Below are positions 61,142 to 64,000 of a DNA stretch of 64,000 nt, piece by piece. The number at the start of each line of letters is the position of its first letter. Position 1 is the first letter of the stretch. Source of the stretch: Nageia nagi (taxonomy: Eukaryota > Pinophyta); NCBI GenBank assembly GCA_050084985.1, contig JBITNC010000001.1:121892001-121956000 (forward strand). Direction: 5' to 3'. The notes beneath the pieces are model-generated. The model had not been told where the DNA came from and did not search any database. It was given only the letters and a program-made list of their open reading frames with translations. Position numbers and translations under genes: made by a program.

Positions 61142-61575
61142 TGTTAGGAACCTAGCAAAATTGAAAAAGAGTTTTATCCCTAATACTACAAGAAATACTA
61201 AAATACAAAATAGCCACAAACTTGCAATGCATAAAGTAAAGCAAATGAATGAGTACAAATTAAGAATAGATACATTGTAGTGCTTGAGAGCTTCTCTTAT
61301 AACTCAAAAATAAAATGATTTCCAATAATATAATCATAGGGCACTTTGAGGGAGCTTCATCTTACAACTCAAAAATATAATGATTTTCCAAGATGCTCTC
61401 TTTACCCCTCTTACAAGTATTATAGTACTCATACCCTAATTGGATGGTTTAGAATCAAAATAGCACTTTGCCTTACAAGTATGATGGTTCATATTACAAA
61501 TCAATGCAAGCAAATAATTAAATTAAATATAATATAAATAAACCTAAGCAAATGTTAGGATGTGGGATCCTAACA
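61142..61575 (-). repeat. 5' LTR of the chromovirus
   Basis: 434 bp, TGTTAGGAACC to GGATCCTAACA on the plus strand. It is longer than its partner because it contains a local duplication of about 60 bp: GAGAGCTTCTCTTATAACTC near 61,286 and GGGAGCTTCATCTTACAACT near 61,349, each followed by CAAAAATA(A)AATGATTT. Confidence 0.92.
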
Positions 61576-61739
61576 GATAGGATAAGTTACATTATCATAT
61601 TCACTTAAATATTTAAGGTATTAGGGATACATTTAAGTATTGATGAATTTATAAGAATCTTATAAAAATTTATAATAATACATTATACATTTCAACCCTT
61701 CCACTTAATGCAATATTGAAAGAGTGAAGAAGAACTTGT

Positions 61740-62610
61740 AGCATTTTTAATATAGTAGACTATCAATTAATTGCCTATAAGAAGTGCCATCTATTAACTG
61801 AGAGTTGGAGCTAAAAGAAAAGTGATTTGAGGAGAGACTAGAATCTGTAGTAAATTTGCGCTCCTCTATTTAATCTTTTGCAAGATGTTTAATATATACT
61901 TATATTGATTAATATAAGTACAATTCTTGTATTAATACACTTGTATTCTAAGGTAGTAGTGTAAGAGACCAAGATCAATCATTTCAAATATTTCCTTAAG
62001 TTTAGATATGCACTCTTGGATGATTTCATCATTATTCTCAATTATCAAAAGATCATCCATGTAAAGGAGAATTAAGAACACATATTTTTCCTTAATTAAG
62101 CACATATAGATCAGACTCAAAGAAACACTTAGAGAATCCAATGTGTGTAAAGTAAGCTAAAATCTTCTTGTACCAAGTTGTGGGTGCTTGTTTAAGTCTA
62201 TACAATGACTTCTTTAGCTTGCACACAAATGAATCTTCCTTCCACAACAAACTTTTATGGTTGATTCAAGTAGATTTTCACATCTAAGTAACTATTGAGA
62301 AAAACACTCTTGACATCAAGTTGAAAAACTTTCCATCCTTAAGGTGTTGAAAGAGCATGGATTAACTGACTATGGGCATCTTTTCATGAAAGAAAAGGTT
62401 TCCTCATAATCACCTTTGTATTTTTAAGCAAAACCTTTAGCCACTAACCTTGCCTTGTATTTCTTAATATCTCAATTGAATTGTACTTGACCTTGTACAT
62501 CTATTTATTACTAATCACATTTCTTTCATTGGAATAAAGAACCAAGTCCTAAGTTTAATTTTTTATAAGTCTCATAGTCCACTTTTATGGCTTCCATCCG
62601 AACAATCAGT
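61740..62610 (-). pseudogene. Ty1/copia reverse transcriptase fragment
   Basis: The minus strand reads ARMEAIKVDYE.-like start sequence near 62,590, GWKVFQLDVKSVFLNSYLD (about 62,290-62,350), the catalytic YMDDLLI (YMDD at 62,052-62,063), LKEIFEMIDLGLLHYYL and, farther on, IDGTSYRQLIDSLLYL (about 61,755-61,800). These are successive Copia RT blocks in normal order. RNase H and LTRs are missing. It is cut on the right by chromovirus sequence and ends on the left before the inserted chromovirus at 61,575. Confidence 0.88.
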
Positions 62611-62619
62611 GCTTGACTC

Positions 62620-64000
62620 TTCCTTGAATGATGAGGACACCCTTTTTGGGATGAAGCTATGTCCTCAAAGATTAAATTATAGAAATTATTGCTACAGCTA
62701 ATGAAGTATTTTTGATGTTGCATCTCTGATGCCATGCCTTGCCACTACATAAGGACTTCTATGATGGAGCAATTACAAAGCTATCGTGAATGTTGATCCA
62801 GAACTACCTTAGGTATGACTACCTTTGATATATCCTCTACCAAATTAGGTAATATGTTGAACCTAAACCTTTGATCCAACCACTTTCTTGATATAGAAGA
62901 CATGAAACATTGGGTGAATCTTAAAAGAATTAGGAAGCTTCAATTTGTATGCAGCTGAGCCAATGCACTGCAACATCTTGTAGGGACCATAAAACTTTGG
63001 GGCCAATTTTTAAGGGTCTTTTATTTTTAAGGATTTTTGGCGATAAGGTTGCAACCTTAGAAAGACCATGTCATCTACTTGGAACTCCTTTTGACAGTTG
63101 CTGATCAACTTGTTACTTCATACAATGTTGGGCTATCTAAAGGTTATCCTTAAGCAAATGGAGAATATATCCCAAGTAACTAATGTTTAGTCAACTACCT
63201 AAATTTATTAGTACCTGCAACATACAAGGTGACTATGGGTGGAGCTTGACCATACATTGCTTCATAGGGGGTCATCTTACTAGTAAAATGATAAGATGTA
63301 TTATACCACCAATTAGCCAAAGGAAGCCATTGTACCCAATGCATAGGTTGTGCTAATGCAAAATAGCATAAATATGTTTCCAACATTTGTTGTAATTTCA
63401 ATTTGACCATCAGTTTACGGGTGATATGCTAAGCTCATGTTTAGTTGGGTACCTTGCAACTTGAAAATGCTCTTGCCAAAAATGGCTCGTAAAAGTGGGA
63501 TCATGATCACTAACAATCATCTTTGGCATGCCATGTAGTTTAAAAGTTGTATCTAAGAATAATTATGCCACTATCACTACCTTGTAGGGATGAGCAATGA
63601 ACCAAAATGAGCATATTTGGATAACTAATCAACCACCACAGAATAATTGATTTACCATTAGATTTAGGTATGCTTTAATGAAATCCATTGAGATATTGAT
63701 CTATGTACGATTAGATATAGAAAGAGGTTGAAGGAGTCCTAGAGTACCCACTATCTCACCCTTTTGTCATTGACACACATCACAAGCTACACAAACTGCT
63801 TGATATCCAATTTCATACCTACCCAATAGAAGCTATGCCACCTACTTATAAGTTTTCAAAAATCCATCATGTCTTGATGTAGTGTGGAATGAATTTAACA
63901 AGTATTTCTAATTTACATTTTGAAGGAGATGGTAACAAAATTTGGCCTTTGAATCTCAAAATACCATCATGCCATGTGTGGTTGGTTTACTTGTAGGGTC
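62620..64000 (-). mobile_element. Second chromovirus, 3' part only (integrase and chromodomain)
   Basis: The minus strand shows the integrase at 63,195-63,410 (MHWVQWLPLANWWYNTSYHF, TPYEAMYGQAPP), its zinc-finger and core start towards 64,000, then SFKIHPMFHVFYIKKVVGSK (about 62,860-62,910) and a chromodomain-like WQGMASE with KYFISCSNNFYNLIFED (about 62,640-62,750). It is related to the chromovirus at 55,842-61,575 but is a separate copy. Its 3' LTR is absent: at about 62,610 the sequence passes directly into Copia RT. The rest lies beyond the window. Confidence 0.85.

Larger units (their letters stand above)
55842..61575 (-). mobile_element. Complete but inactive chromovirus (Ty3/gypsy with chromodomain)
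   Basis: Total 5,734 bp. The plus-strand edges are TGTTAAGAACC (55,842) and GGATCCTAACA (61,575). The LTRs are 398 and 434 bp. A tRNA-Met-type PBS lies next to the 5' LTR, and a purine-rich GAAGAGGAATGACA precedes the 3' LTR. Minus-strand order is gag, protease, RT, RNase H, integrase and a C-terminal chromodomain. Flanking five-base strings (GTAGG and GATAG) are not identical, so the target duplication has decayed or been lost. All frames carry stops or frameshifts. Confidence 0.9.

Overview
The window is plant nuclear DNA: very AT-rich (about 30% G+C by eye), poor in CpG, and filled mostly with old, heavily mutated retroelements. Many in-frame stops look like C-to-T or G-to-A decay (CAG/CAA to TAG/TAA, TGG to TAG), as expected for long-methylated DNA. 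A group-1 LEA (Em) gene, an F-box/PP2-type exon relic and a PLS-DYW pentatricopeptide pseudogene point to a land plant, most likely a seed plant. The mix of Tat-lineage Ty3/gypsy elements, chromoviruses, an L1-like LINE and a Copia fragment would suit a large gymnosperm-type genome, but the sequence does not settle the species.

Layout. 1-8,833: left-truncated Tat-lineage Ty3/gypsy element on the minus strand (second RNase H, RNase H, RT, protease, gag, long 5' LTR). 8,834-16,936: mostly anonymous AT-rich DNA with two G+C-richer coding-like relics. 16,937-36,028: a second, roughly 19-kb Tat-lineage element on the minus strand, with both LTRs recognisable, gag-pol decayed, a plus-strand extra ORF resembling the plant mobile domain downstream of pol, a 35-bp minisatellite in the 3' region, and another LTR (32,387-33,543) nested in gag. 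37,110-48,010: an L1-like LINE on the plus strand whose ORF2 from RT to the zinc-finger end is present three times head to tail (period about 2.41 kb) and whose ORF1 carries a 290-bp tandem duplication. 48,485-48,810: an intact two-exon Em/LEA-1 gene, the only convincingly functional gene. 49,500-52,860: a run of independent short tandem duplications. 51,478-51,765: F-box/PP2 exon relic. 53,800-55,380: PPR-DYW pseudogene. 55,842-61,575: complete but dead chromovirus with both LTRs, minus strand. 61,740-62,610: Copia RT fragment. 62,620-64,000: 3' part of another chromovirus, running off the right edge.

Nothing here forms a multi-gene pathway. The functional content is one small gene for a hydrophilic seed desiccation protein. 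It sits in a CpG-retaining island of about 1.4 kb directly downstream of the LINE 3' end. Everything else is retroelement sequence at various stages of decay, or gene relics.
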